42,198 nucleotides of DNA from Prevotella dentasini JCM 15908. Lineage in GTDB: Bacteria > Bacteroidota > Bacteroidia > Bacteroidales > Bacteroidaceae. The notes below the pieces were generated by a model. That model had not been told where the DNA came from, did not search any database, and saw only the letters and a program-made list of their open reading frames with translations. Both the position numbers and the translations under genes were made by a program. Shown here piece after piece: positions 29,692-37,389 of this stretch. Each line of letters opens with the position of its first letter. The first letter of the stretch is position 1. Where the stretch lies: assembly GCF_000614065.1 (NCBI RefSeq), contig NZ_BAKG01000022.1, positions 1 to 42,198 of the forward strand, given 5' to 3'.

Positions 29692-30735
29692 ATGGGAAGA
29701 CGATTGAGCGAGAACCTTTCTTCAGCATACATAGAAGCCGCCAACCGGCTCAACGGACGGACGGCCCGGCAGAAGATAGTGGCCTACGTAGAGTCCTACG
29801 ACGACATCTACTTCTGGCGAACCGTACTCAGCGGTTTCGAGAACGAGCATGTTTATTTCGAGGTGATGCTCCCCTCAAAGCAGAATCTTACCAAGGGAAA
29901 GAAGTCGGTACTGATGAATCTTGTGTCGAAAAAGGTGGGCGAGAACATGATTGCCTGCGTGGATGCCGACTACGACTATCTTCTGCAAGACACGACACAA
30001 ATCTCCCAAGAGGTGAATGGGAATCCCTACGTCTTCCATACCTACGCCTACGCCATCGAAAACCTGCAATGCTATGCACCGAGCCTGCACGACGTGAGCG
30101 TGGCAGTGGCCCTGAACGACCGCCCCATCTTCAATTTCGAAGAGTATATCCGCCAGTACAGCGAAGCCGTCTATCCGCTTTTGGTATGGAATATATGGTT
30201 TTACAGGAAGCGGATTTACGGCCAGTTCACCATCAGCGACTTCTGCCGGGTCATTGAGACGGGCAACTTTACCCTTCAGGGAGCTGTCGACGTGTTGCAG
30301 AACGTAAGGCGGAAGGTGGGCAAGAAGGTGAAGCGGCTCCAACGGCAGCATCCCGATGCCAAGCAGGGCTATCTCGGACTGAAGGACGAGCTGCGCGCGC
30401 TGGGCGTTACGCCTCAGACCGCCTACCTCTTCATACAGGGGCATCATCTCTTCGATTGTGTCGTTGTGCCGGCCATGAAGAAAGTCTGCGACAAGCTGAT
30501 TCGCGAGCGCGAGACGGAAATCAACCGCAATGCAGTCCACAGCATACAACGCCACAACGAGCTGTCGAGCTATTCCCACAGCATAGAGGAAATTGTGCCG
30601 ATGCTCCGCCGCAATGTCGGCTATATGTCGTCTGAGCCTTTCCGCAGGATAAAGGACGATATTGCCCGCTTTTTGGAAAGCCACCATGCTCTTCGGGACG
30701 GTCAGGACGGTCAGCCCGTCGGGGAGAATCCGTAA
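29692..30735 (+). CDS. DUF4435 (TOPRIM-like) protein
   Basis: The 347-residue protein begins MGRRLSENLSSAYIEAANRL. It has the DUF4435 layout: an early acidic motif VAYVESYDDIYFW (Glu34) followed by ACVDADYDYLL (Asp91, Asp93). Together these look like the Glu and DxD metal ligands of a TOPRIM fold. The middle contains HTYAYAIENLQCYAP, also typical of the family. DUF4435 occurs in AriB, the nuclease effector of the PARIS anti-phage system, and the ATPase encoded 12 bases upstream supports a two-component module. Composition does not stand out from its neighbours, and the flanking genes are housekeeping. It may therefore be a resident chromosomal system with a different role. Confidence 0.8.
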   Translation: MGRRLSENLSSAYIEAANRLNGRTARQKIVAYVESYDDIYFWRTVLSGFENEHVYFEVMLPSKQNLTKGKKSVLMNLVSKKVGENMIACVDADYDYLLQDTTQISQEVNGNPYVFHTYAYAIENLQCYAPSLHDVSVAVALNDRPIFNFEEYIRQYSEAVYPLLVWNIWFYRKRIYGQFTISDFCRVIETGNFTLQGAVDVLQNVRRKVGKKVKRLQRQHPDAKQGYLGLKDELRALGVTPQTAYLFIQGHHLFDCVVVPAMKKVCDKLIRERETEINRNAVHSIQRHNELSSYSHSIEEIVPMLRRNVGYMSSEPFRRIKDDIARFLESHHALRDGQDGQPVGENP

Positions 30736-31208
30736 GGTCGCAAGGGGATAGGAGCATGCCGTCGGCTGTGTTTCTGACCGTCGGATATGTCGTATATATG
30801 TAAAGATAAAGGATTATCCGTCTTCTCATTGTGCCTTTGCGGCTATCCCAAAACGGCACTTTCGCATCCCGAAACGGGCTTAACGGCACAGCGAAACGGG
30901 CATTTCCGCTAACCCGTTCTGATGCTTTGGGTTGTGTAGTGCGTAAGTCTCTGACGGTCAGCTTCCCATACTCGCTCTTTGAGTCTGGATGTTTTTCTGG
31001 AAAACTAAATATCTCTCGCTTGATTTGTAAATGTTTTTCGTAGTTTCTGTGCGCTCCCCTCTTTCTCTCTGTATCTGCTTTCGGCTGCTCTCTGTCAGGC
31101 AATGCAGAGACAGAAATAGAGGGTAGGGAACAGCAATGCCCTTTCCTTCTATTCCTTGCCTGCAACTAAAGGCAGCCGGCAGCAGCCATGACGGACTGCG
31201 GCAACGGG
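30736..31208. other. Convergent intergenic region between the DUF4435 gene and lpxB
   Basis: No gene is supported in these 473 bases. It contains the 22-bp array at 30850-30915. GACGGTCAG occurs twice in the last codons of the DUF4435 gene (30697 and 30706), with its complement CTGACCGTC at 30774-30782. This could form a weak 3' hairpin. No U-tract terminator was found. Confidence 0.55.
30850..30915. repeat. 22-bp-period degenerate array, locus E (3 units, perhaps 4)
   Basis: Units start at 30850, 30872 and 30894: AAAACGGCACTTT plus CGCATCCCG, AAACGGGCTTAAC plus GGCACAGCG, AAACGGGCATTTC plus CGCTAACCC. A possible decayed unit precedes at 30828 (ATTGTGCC...). All cores here are in the CGGCAC orientation. 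The array lies between convergent genes, so it is not a promoter element here. Confidence 0.7.
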
Positions 31209-32407
31209 CTACTCGCCGGATTCTGCGTGCGGTTCGGCCCTGTCGGTAATTGTTTCTGCCGGGCGCGCAGCCGGACGCCGGAGCAGGCTGACCATGATGC
31301 TGGCAGCGTTGTCGGGGGCAACCTCCATGCCCAGTCTGCTGCGCACGAGCTGGTATCCTGCAAGCATCCTCGCCCTGTCAGGCTGTCCGGGAAGGATGCG
31401 GTAGAGTTCGTTGGCAATGTTATATATCCTGAAGCGGTCGGCAAGCAGCTCCTGCACTATCTCCTGCTGGGTAACAAGGTTGACCAGAGAGATAAAATCG
31501 ACCTTGATAATATGCTTGAAGGCAAAGCGGATGAGGCTCGGGACGGGCGTCGCATAGCAGACCACCTGCGCACATCGAACAGGGCCGTCTCGAGAGTAGC
31601 CGTTCCGCTCGTGACGAGGGCAGCCGTGGCGTGTGACAAAAGCTCGTAGGTGGCGTTCCTGACTATCCGCGCCCCCGTGTCTTTCAGGAAAGGCTCATAG
31701 TATGCGTCGCTGATGGAGGGTGCGCCGGCTACGACCATCTGATAGTCTTCAAAGTGGCCTGCGGCTTCGAGCATCTTCGGAAGATTGTCCTTGATTTCCT
31801 GTTTCCGGCTGCCCGACAAGATAGCTATGATGGGCTTTTCGTCCAAGCTGTGCCGGTGGCAGAACTCCTCCTTGGTCTCCGCATAGCGTTGGCGGAATCC
31901 GCAGACTTCCTCGGCAGTGGGGTTGCCTACGTAGTGTATCTTGTAGTTATGCTTCTTTTCGTAGAACGGAACCTCGAAGGGCAGGATGGAGAACATCTCG
32001 TTTACATCGCGCTTGATGGCACGGATGCGCCACTCTTTCCACGCCCAGATTTTCGGAGAGATATAGTAATAGACGGGGATGCCCGTATGCTTGTGTACAA
32101 ATTTGGCTATCTTGAGGTTGAAGCCCGGGTAGTCTACGAGAATCACGACGTCGGGATGCCAGTCCACAATGTCCTTCTTGCACTTCTCCAAGTTCTTGAA
32201 GATGGTGGGAAGATGGAGCAGCACGGGGATGAAGCCCATGTAGGCAAGGTCCTTGTAGTGCTTCACACGCACGCCGCCGACCTGCTGCATCAGGTCGCCC
32301 CCGAAGAAGCGGAAGCGTGCATCGGGGTCGTATTCCTTCAGAGATGCCATCAGGCGCGAAGCGTGGAGGTCGCCCGAGGCCTCGCCAACGATAAGATAGT
32401 ATTTCAT
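31209..32407 (-). CDS. lpxB: Lipid-A-disaccharide synthase LpxB (frameshifted in this sequence)
   Basis: LpxB (glycosyltransferase family 19) joins lipid X and UDP-diacylglucosamine to make the lipid A disaccharide at the inner membrane. The frame from 32407 starts MKYYLIVGEASGDLHASRLM and shows ILVDYPGFNLKIAKF, YYYISPKIWAWKEWR and AILSGSRKQEI. It then runs to TSGTATLETALFDV and breaks near 31570. The other frame continues VVCYATPVPSLIRFAFKHII to the stop at 31209. One lost C (GTGCCGCAG read as GTGCGCAG) repairs it to 399 residues. A G-rich hairpin element lies upstream, then surE on the same strand. Confidence 0.93.
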
Positions 32408-32445
32408 AAGCTATGTAGTTAAAAGCTCCTCAATGTCTGACGAAA

Positions 32446-32473
32446 GCCTCCCCAAGCCCCCTTCGGAAGAGGG
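32446..32473 (-). repeat. G-rich hairpin element (copy 3) upstream of lpxB
   Basis: On the minus strand CCCTCTTCCGAAGGGGG (32473-32457) is followed by CTTGGGGAGGC, then TTTCGTCAGACA. It has the same order as the copies before recA and the gene at 22495. Here the GGGGAGG lies about 40 bases from the lpxB ATG, too far to be its ribosome binding site. Confidence 0.6.
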
Positions 32474-32548
32474 ATGCGAGTATGTGGAGAGACTGCGGCA
32501 TAATGTCCTGCACCCCTTCCCGTCGGAAAGGCTTTGGGAAGTTTCTGT

Positions 32549-33325
32549 CTACAGATTCTCTTCCCACCCTTTCATCTGTTCCATTACCTCGAATCCGGTA
32601 ACGTCAATTTTCGTGGGCGTTACGCTGACATAGCCGTGCGCCAGTGCCCACTGGTCGTTGTCGGTAGCTTCCGGCTCGTCGTTGCGGTATTCGCCCGTCA
32701 TCCAGTAGTATCTGAAACCACGGGGATGGTCGCGCACGACCACCTCGTTTATCCAGCTGCCGAAGCCCATGCGGCATACCTTCAGGCCCTCGAACCGCTC
32801 TGCCTTGGGGAAGTTGACGTTCAGGCAGATACCTTTCGGCAGACCTTCTGCCAGTACGCGTTTCACGATTTTGCGTACATAGTCGCGCAGATAGGACAGG
32901 TCGGCATCGGTATTGTAGTCGCAGCTGGAGAAGGCTATGGAGGGAATGTATTTCATGCAGCCCTCGTAGGCGATGCCCATTGTGCCGCTGTAATGATTGT
33001 TCACCGACGAATTGTCGCCGTGATTGATTCCTCCGATAATCATGTCGGGGCGGCGGTGGGGCGTCAGCTGGTCGAGAGCGAGCTTCACGCAGTCTACCGG
33101 GGTGCCCGTGCACGACCATACCTCGCAGTCGGGGATGTTGTGCCGGCGTTTCAGCCGGAGATAGTCGACGGCCGAGAAGGCGCACGAAAATCCCGACCGT
33201 GCCGCCTCGGGGGCACAGACGAGAACATCGGCAAAGTCGGAGAGGAACGACACCAACGTCCGAATACCATTGGAGTGGTAGCCGTCGTCGTTGGAAATCA
33301 GTATCAGGGGTTTGTTGGAATCCAT
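32549..33325 (-). CDS. surE: 5'/3'-nucleotidase SurE
   Basis: SurE is a metal-dependent phosphatase acting on nucleoside monophosphates. The 258-residue protein has the family N terminus ILISNDDGYHSNGI with the metal-binding Asp pair. It also has PEAARSGFSCAFS, CTGTPVDCVKLAL and IIGGINHGDNSS. The ATG at 33325 follows a TAATTTTG box (33355-33348) by about 20 bases. lpxB lies 141 bases downstream on the same strand; surE-lpxB adjacency is common in Bacteroidota. It is divergent from parA. Confidence 0.96.
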   Translation of the reverse strand: MDSNKPLILISNDDGYHSNGIRTLVSFLSDFADVLVCAPEAARSGFSCAFSAVDYLRLKRRHNIPDCEVWSCTGTPVDCVKLALDQLTPHRRPDMIIGGINHGDNSSVNNHYSGTMGIAYEGCMKYIPSIAFSSCDYNTDADLSYLRDYVRKIVKRVLAEGLPKGICLNVNFPKAERFEGLKVCRMGFGSWINEVVVRDHPRGFRYYWMTGEYRNDEPEATDNDQWALAHGYVSVTPTKIDVTGFEVMEQMKGWEENL

Positions 33326-33347
33326 AATAAATGCTTTCTTTTGCGTG

Positions 33348-33355
33348 CAAAATTA
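33348..33355 (-). promoter_or_regulatory. -7 promoter box of surE
   Basis: On the minus strand TAATTTTG matches TAnnTTTG, about 20 bases before the surE start codon. The -33 TTTG is not evident at the expected distance. Confidence 0.4.
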
Positions 33356-33398
33356 CGAAAAAAGGTTCAGATATACCCTTAGTCTCATATAAAATATG

Positions 33399-33406
33399 TA
33401 TCTTTG
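33399..33406 (+). promoter_or_regulatory. -7 promoter box of the parA operon
   Basis: TATCTTTG (33399-33406) is an exact -7 element, 112 bases before the parA ATG. The -33 region lacks a clear TTTG, so confidence is moderate. Confidence 0.5.
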
Positions 33407-33518
33407 TCGGCAAAACAACAACCGGGCTTTCGCAGGTACGGGGCATTGTGAGGAGACTTTCATTATGTTCTGATGGGCCTGTACGGGCGAAAACCGAATA
33501 AAGTAAGGATAGACAAGA

Positions 33519-34283
33519 ATGGGAAAAATAATCTCAGTGGCAAACCAAAAGGGCGGAGTAGGGAAGACCACGACCACCATCAACCTTGCCGCCTCGCTGG
33601 CAACGCTGGAGAAGAGTGTGCTCGTCGTCGATGCCGACCCGCAGGCCAACGCCTCGAGCGGACTGGGTGTCGACATCAAGGAGGTGGACTGTTCGCTCTA
33701 CGAGTGCATCATCGACCATGCAGATGTACGCGACGCCATCTATACTACCGACATTGAGGGACTCGACATCGTGCCGAGCCACATCGACCTCGTGGGTGCG
33801 GAGATTGAAATGCTCAATCTCAGGGAACGGGAGAATATCGTCAGAGACCTGTTTGCATCAATCCGGGACGAATACGACTATATACTCATAGACTGCAGCC
33901 CCTCGCTCGGCCTCATCACGGTGAACGCCCTGACGGCTTCCGATTCGGTTATCATTCCCGTGCAGTGCGAGTATTTCGCACTTGAAGGCATCAGCAAGCT
34001 GCTCAATACCATCAAGATTATTAAGAGCAAACTCAATACGAAGCTCGAGATAGAGGGATTTCTGCTGACGATGTACGACAGCCGTCTGCGTCTGGCACGC
34101 CAGATTTACGACGAGGTAAAGCGGCATTTCCAAGAGCTGGTCTTCCGGACGGTCATCCAGCGGAACGTGAAACTCTCCGAGTGTCCGAGCCACGGACTGC
34201 CCGTTATCCTCTACGATGCCGACTCGACGGGGGCGAAAAACCACTTGGCACTCGCGAGGGAAATTATCGAAAAGAACAAATAA
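33519..34283 (+). CDS. parA: Chromosome partitioning ATPase ParA (Soj)
   Basis: A deviant Walker ATPase that moves ParB-parS complexes during chromosome segregation. It has 254 residues, with the start MGKIISVANQKGGVGKTTTT placing the Walker A' motif KGGVGKTT at residues 11-18. VLVVDADPQANASSG and DYILIDCSPSLG follow. The short N terminus lacks a helix-turn-helix, which marks a chromosomal (type Ib, Soj-like) rather than a plasmid P1-type ParA. parB starts 158 bases downstream. No parS site was recognised by eye nearby. Confidence 0.96.
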   Translation: MGKIISVANQKGGVGKTTTTINLAASLATLEKSVLVVDADPQANASSGLGVDIKEVDCSLYECIIDHADVRDAIYTTDIEGLDIVPSHIDLVGAEIEMLNLRERENIVRDLFASIRDEYDYILIDCSPSLGLITVNALTASDSVIIPVQCEYFALEGISKLLNTIKIIKSKLNTKLEIEGFLLTMYDSRLRLARQIYDEVKRHFQELVFRTVIQRNVKLSECPSHGLPVILYDADSTGAKNHLALAREIIEKNK

Positions 34284-34441
34284 GCCGGCTTGGCCGGGCT
34301 GTCGGGAGGTAGGAGACGGGCGGTTTGAGCCTGCGTCTGCGAAACCGAAAGCATTGCAAGGAGCAAGACCGGCAAGCGCGGATACGGCCCTGACGCCTTC
34401 CATCTCCTTAACTATACTGACGCCCTTAACTTTTTTAGAAT

Positions 34442-35347
34442 ATGGCAGTACACAAGAAATACAACAGAAACGCAAAGACCAATGCCCTCGGACGAGGACT
34501 TGACGCACTCATTTCGACCGAATCGGTCAGCACGCAAGGCAGTTCGACCATCAATGAGGTGCCCATTGCCCAAATCGAAGCCAATCCCAACCAGCCCCGT
34601 CGTGAGTTTGACCCGGTAGCATTGGAGGAACTTGCCAACAGTATTCGCGAACTGGGACTTGTCCAGCCCATCACTCTCCGACAGATAGACGAGCAGAAAT
34701 TCCAGATTATTGCCGGTGAGCGGCGTTGGCGCGCCTGTCAGCAGGCAGGTCTGACCGCCATTCCGGCCTACATTCGGACCATTAGGGACGAAAACGTCAT
34801 GGAGCTGGCACTCGTTGAGAACATTCAGCGCGAAGACCTCAACGCCATAGAGATTGCTCTGGCATACGAGCATTTGCAGGAGAAAAGCGGCATGACGCAG
34901 GAGCGCGTGGCCGAACGGGTGGGCAAGAGCCGTGCTGCCGTTGCCAATTACCTCCGTTTGCTGAAGCTCCCGGCGCAGGTCCAGATGGCCTTGCAGAAAA
35001 AGGAGATTGACATGGGACACGCCCGCGCCCTCCTCTCTCTCGGGAGTCCGTCGCTCCAGCTCAAACTCTTCCGCGAGATACAGAAGAACGGCTATAGCGT
35101 GCGCAAGGTGGAAGAACTCTGCCAGCAGCTTAATAGGGGCGAGGATATACAGACTGCCAAGAAGAAGATTGCGGCGAGGGCAAAACTCCCCGAAGAGTTT
35201 GACATTCTCAAGAAACGCCTCTCTGCCTTTTTCGATGCCAAGGTGCAGATGACCTGCAATGCCAGTGGCAAGGGACGCATCAGCATCTCTTTTGCATCGG
35301 AAGAGGAATTGGTGCACATCATGGAAGTGATGGACAAGATGAAATAG
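34442..35347 (+). CDS. parB: Chromosome partitioning protein ParB (Spo0J)
   Basis: ParB is a CTPase clamp that loads at parS sites and partners ParA. The 301 residues show the N-terminal nuclease-like/CTP domain with IEANPNQPRREFD and the CTP-binding IIAGERRWRACQQAG. ENVMELALVENIQREDLNAIE is followed by a helix-turn-helix (MTQERVAERVGKSRAAVANY) and a C-terminal dimerisation region. The start MAVHKKYNRNAKTNALGRGL is typical, with the ParA-stimulating basic tail. The next gene follows after 29 bases. Confidence 0.96.
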   Translation: MAVHKKYNRNAKTNALGRGLDALISTESVSTQGSSTINEVPIAQIEANPNQPRREFDPVALEELANSIRELGLVQPITLRQIDEQKFQIIAGERRWRACQQAGLTAIPAYIRTIRDENVMELALVENIQREDLNAIEIALAYEHLQEKSGMTQERVAERVGKSRAAVANYLRLLKLPAQVQMALQKKEIDMGHARALLSLGSPSLQLKLFREIQKNGYSVRKVEELCQQLNRGEDIQTAKKKIAARAKLPEEFDILKKRLSAFFDAKVQMTCNASGKGRISISFASEEELVHIMEVMDKMK

Positions 35348-35376
35348 GAAGTAGAACAACTCTAAAGTGCCGGATA

Positions 35377-36156
35377 GTGGATAAGCTATTACAGAGGTTT
35401 TTCAGAACCGCGTTCGTGCTATGGCTCGTTCTGTGTGGGGCGACGGAGGTTCTGGCACAGGTGCCCGACCGTGTCCCTGACATTATTTACCCTGACGACT
35501 CTGTCGCGGTAGAGCAGTTGGACGGCCATTCCAAAAGCACGGGCGACAGTGTGGCGGCCAGTCCTGACGAAGCAGAACTGGTTCGAGCGTTGGAGGGGCA
35601 TGAAGTCGCATTGAAAATCCGGAAGCAGCGACGCGACTGGAGCACGTGGCGGCCCAGTCCGAAAAAGGCTCTCTGGCTTTCGCTGATACCCGGTGGCGGA
35701 CAAATCTATAATCGTAAATATTGGAAGTTGCCTATCTTCTACGGGGGATTTCTCGGCTGTATCTATGCGTGGTCGTGGAACAATCAGACTTACCGCGACT
35801 ATTCGCAGGCCTACCTCGACATCATGGACGGCGACCCCTCCACGCAGAGTTACAATGATTTCCTGCATTTGGGCATTACCATTGACGAAAGCAACGTGGC
35901 GCGCTATCAGAGTGTTTTCAAGAAACGCAAGGACCGCTACCGCCGTTGGCGCGACATGAGCATATTTGCTACAGTGGCCGTCTACGCATTGTCAATCATT
36001 GATGCCTACGTGGATGCTTCGCTGTCGGAGTTTGATATTTCCGACGAATTGTCGCTGCGAGTATCTCCCACGGTCATCCGCGACCAGTCGCCGGGTGGCT
36101 CGCACAATCTCTTTGGCTCCACGGCACTCGGCGTAGGGTGCAGTCTCGTGTTCTGA
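35377..36156 (+). CDS. DUF5683 family exported/membrane protein of unknown function
   Basis: The protein of 259 residues starts at a GTG (35377); no in-frame ATG lies upstream. A signal peptide, FVLWLVLCGATEVLAQ, is cleaved probably after residue 28. The conserved DUF5683 core is PKKALWLSLIPGGGQIYNRKYWKLPIFYGG, quoted here only by its ends (PKKALW to YYGG-like), with a hydrophobic segment. A second hydrophobic stretch follows near residue 195, then a beta-rich C terminus ending GVGCSLVF, an aromatic end as in many outer-membrane proteins. It is consistently placed between parB and a lytic transglycosylase in this phylum. The function is unknown; an envelope role is inferred from its neighbours. 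Confidence 0.8.
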   Translation: MDKLLQRFFRTAFVLWLVLCGATEVLAQVPDRVPDIIYPDDSVAVEQLDGHSKSTGDSVAASPDEAELVRALEGHEVALKIRKQRRDWSTWRPSPKKALWLSLIPGGGQIYNRKYWKLPIFYGGFLGCIYAWSWNNQTYRDYSQAYLDIMDGDPSTQSYNDFLHLGITIDESNVARYQSVFKKRKDRYRRWRDMSIFATVAVYALSIIDAYVDASLSEFDISDELSLRVSPTVIRDQSPGGSHNLFGSTALGVGCSLVF

Positions 36157-36193
36157 GAGGCGGAAGAGAGCAATATTAATATAAATCCTACGG

Positions 36194-37348
36194 ATGATTA
36201 ACAAGAAGTATATACTGACGGCATTGCTGGTATCTGCCGCTGCCTGTGCGGTGCAGGCACAACGCCAGACCGTTACCGACAACCACGGACGGCAGATGGT
36301 GGTCATGATTCCGGCAGCCAAGCCCGACGAGGATGGGCTGGAGGTGGAGTACAGCGACGCCAAATACTATAGCAACGAGGCTTCATGGAACTACTACAGC
36401 GACCATGCGGTAGAGACGGAAACCGAGGCAGCGGTACTTGACAGGCGCATCAGACGCTTGCCGGGAACGATGCAGCTGACCTATAATGACGAGGTGGGGA
36501 AACATATCGACCGGTATGTCAAGGCAGGACGACACTCTACTGGCTGTATTCTTGGGCGGGCGCAGTACTACAACCGCTTCTTTGAGGATGCGCTGCGCAC
36601 ATACGGTCTGCCGCTTGAGCTGAAATATCTGCCCGTCATAGAGTCAGGACTTAATCCGAACGCCACTTCGCGCGTCGGGGCAGTCGGTCTCTGGCAGTTC
36701 ATGCCCACTACCGGCAGGCAGTACGACCTGCGTATAGACAGCTACGTGGACGAACGGCGTGATCCCGTCAAGTCTTCCTACGCTGCGGCACGCTTCCTGA
36801 GCGACCTGTATCTGCGTTTCGGTGACTGGACTCTGGCTCTGGCAGCCTACAATTGTGGCCCGACGCGCGTCAGCAATGCCATAGAGAAAGCGAGGCTCGA
36901 CAATGGCGACTGCGACTTTTGGCAGGTTTATCAGTATCTTCCCAAGGAGACGCGTGGATATGTGCCTGCTTTTATTGCTGCCAACTACGTGATGACATAT
37001 TATGGGGACTATGGTATTGAGCCGACATCCACGGGTCTGCCACAGCGTGTGGAGCCTGTCAAGATAACGGAAGACGTGTCCTTGGGAAGGATAGCCGACA
37101 TGATGGGAATAAGCGTAGAGAATCTCAAGATGCTCAATCCGCAGTACCGGCAGGGAATTGTCAAAACTTCCAATGGATGTGCGTCGCTTTTGCTGCCTGC
37201 TGACGAGGCTTCCCGGTTCATCAAGTGTTCCGAATTGCTCCGACAGCCGTGTCCGGCCTCCCCATCCATCCCGGAGGAAATAACAGCTCAGACAGTCGGG
37301 CAGGATGTCTCTCAAAATAATAGCGGAAATACGCCCTCCCTGCAATAA
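36194..37348 (+). CDS. Lytic murein transglycosylase, MltD-like
   Basis: Family 1 lytic transglycosylases cleave peptidoglycan glycan strands. The 384-residue protein has a signal peptide (MINKKYILTALLVSAAACAVQA). The SLT domain follows: YGLPLELKYLPVIESGLNP with the catalytic Glu in VIESGL, then SRVGAVGLWQFMPTTG and ALAAYNCGPTRVSNAI. After the SLT domain, VSLGRIADMMGISVENLKML looks like one LysM-type repeat. The C-terminal tail is Ser/Gln-rich and disordered. It is 37 bases after the DUF5683 gene and 41 before the RSH gene, so it is part of a tight operon. Confidence 0.92.
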   Translation: MINKKYILTALLVSAAACAVQAQRQTVTDNHGRQMVVMIPAAKPDEDGLEVEYSDAKYYSNEASWNYYSDHAVETETEAAVLDRRIRRLPGTMQLTYNDEVGKHIDRYVKAGRHSTGCILGRAQYYNRFFEDALRTYGLPLELKYLPVIESGLNPNATSRVGAVGLWQFMPTTGRQYDLRIDSYVDERRDPVKSSYAAARFLSDLYLRFGDWTLALAAYNCGPTRVSNAIEKARLDNGDCDFWQVYQYLPKETRGYVPAFIAANYVMTYYGDYGIEPTSTGLPQRVEPVKITEDVSLGRIADMMGISVENLKMLNPQYRQGIVKTSNGCASLLLPADEASRFIKCSELLRQPCPASPSIPEEITAQTVGQDVSQNNSGNTPSLQ

Positions 37349-37389
37349 CTACTGCCTCACCTTAATATTAAGAAAGGAAAAGATATACT

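Noticed and set aside
33326..35376. parS centromere site near parAB
   Set aside because: I looked for the palindromic GTTTCACGTGAAAC-like site and saw none in or between these genes. A computed search with mismatches could still find one elsewhere.
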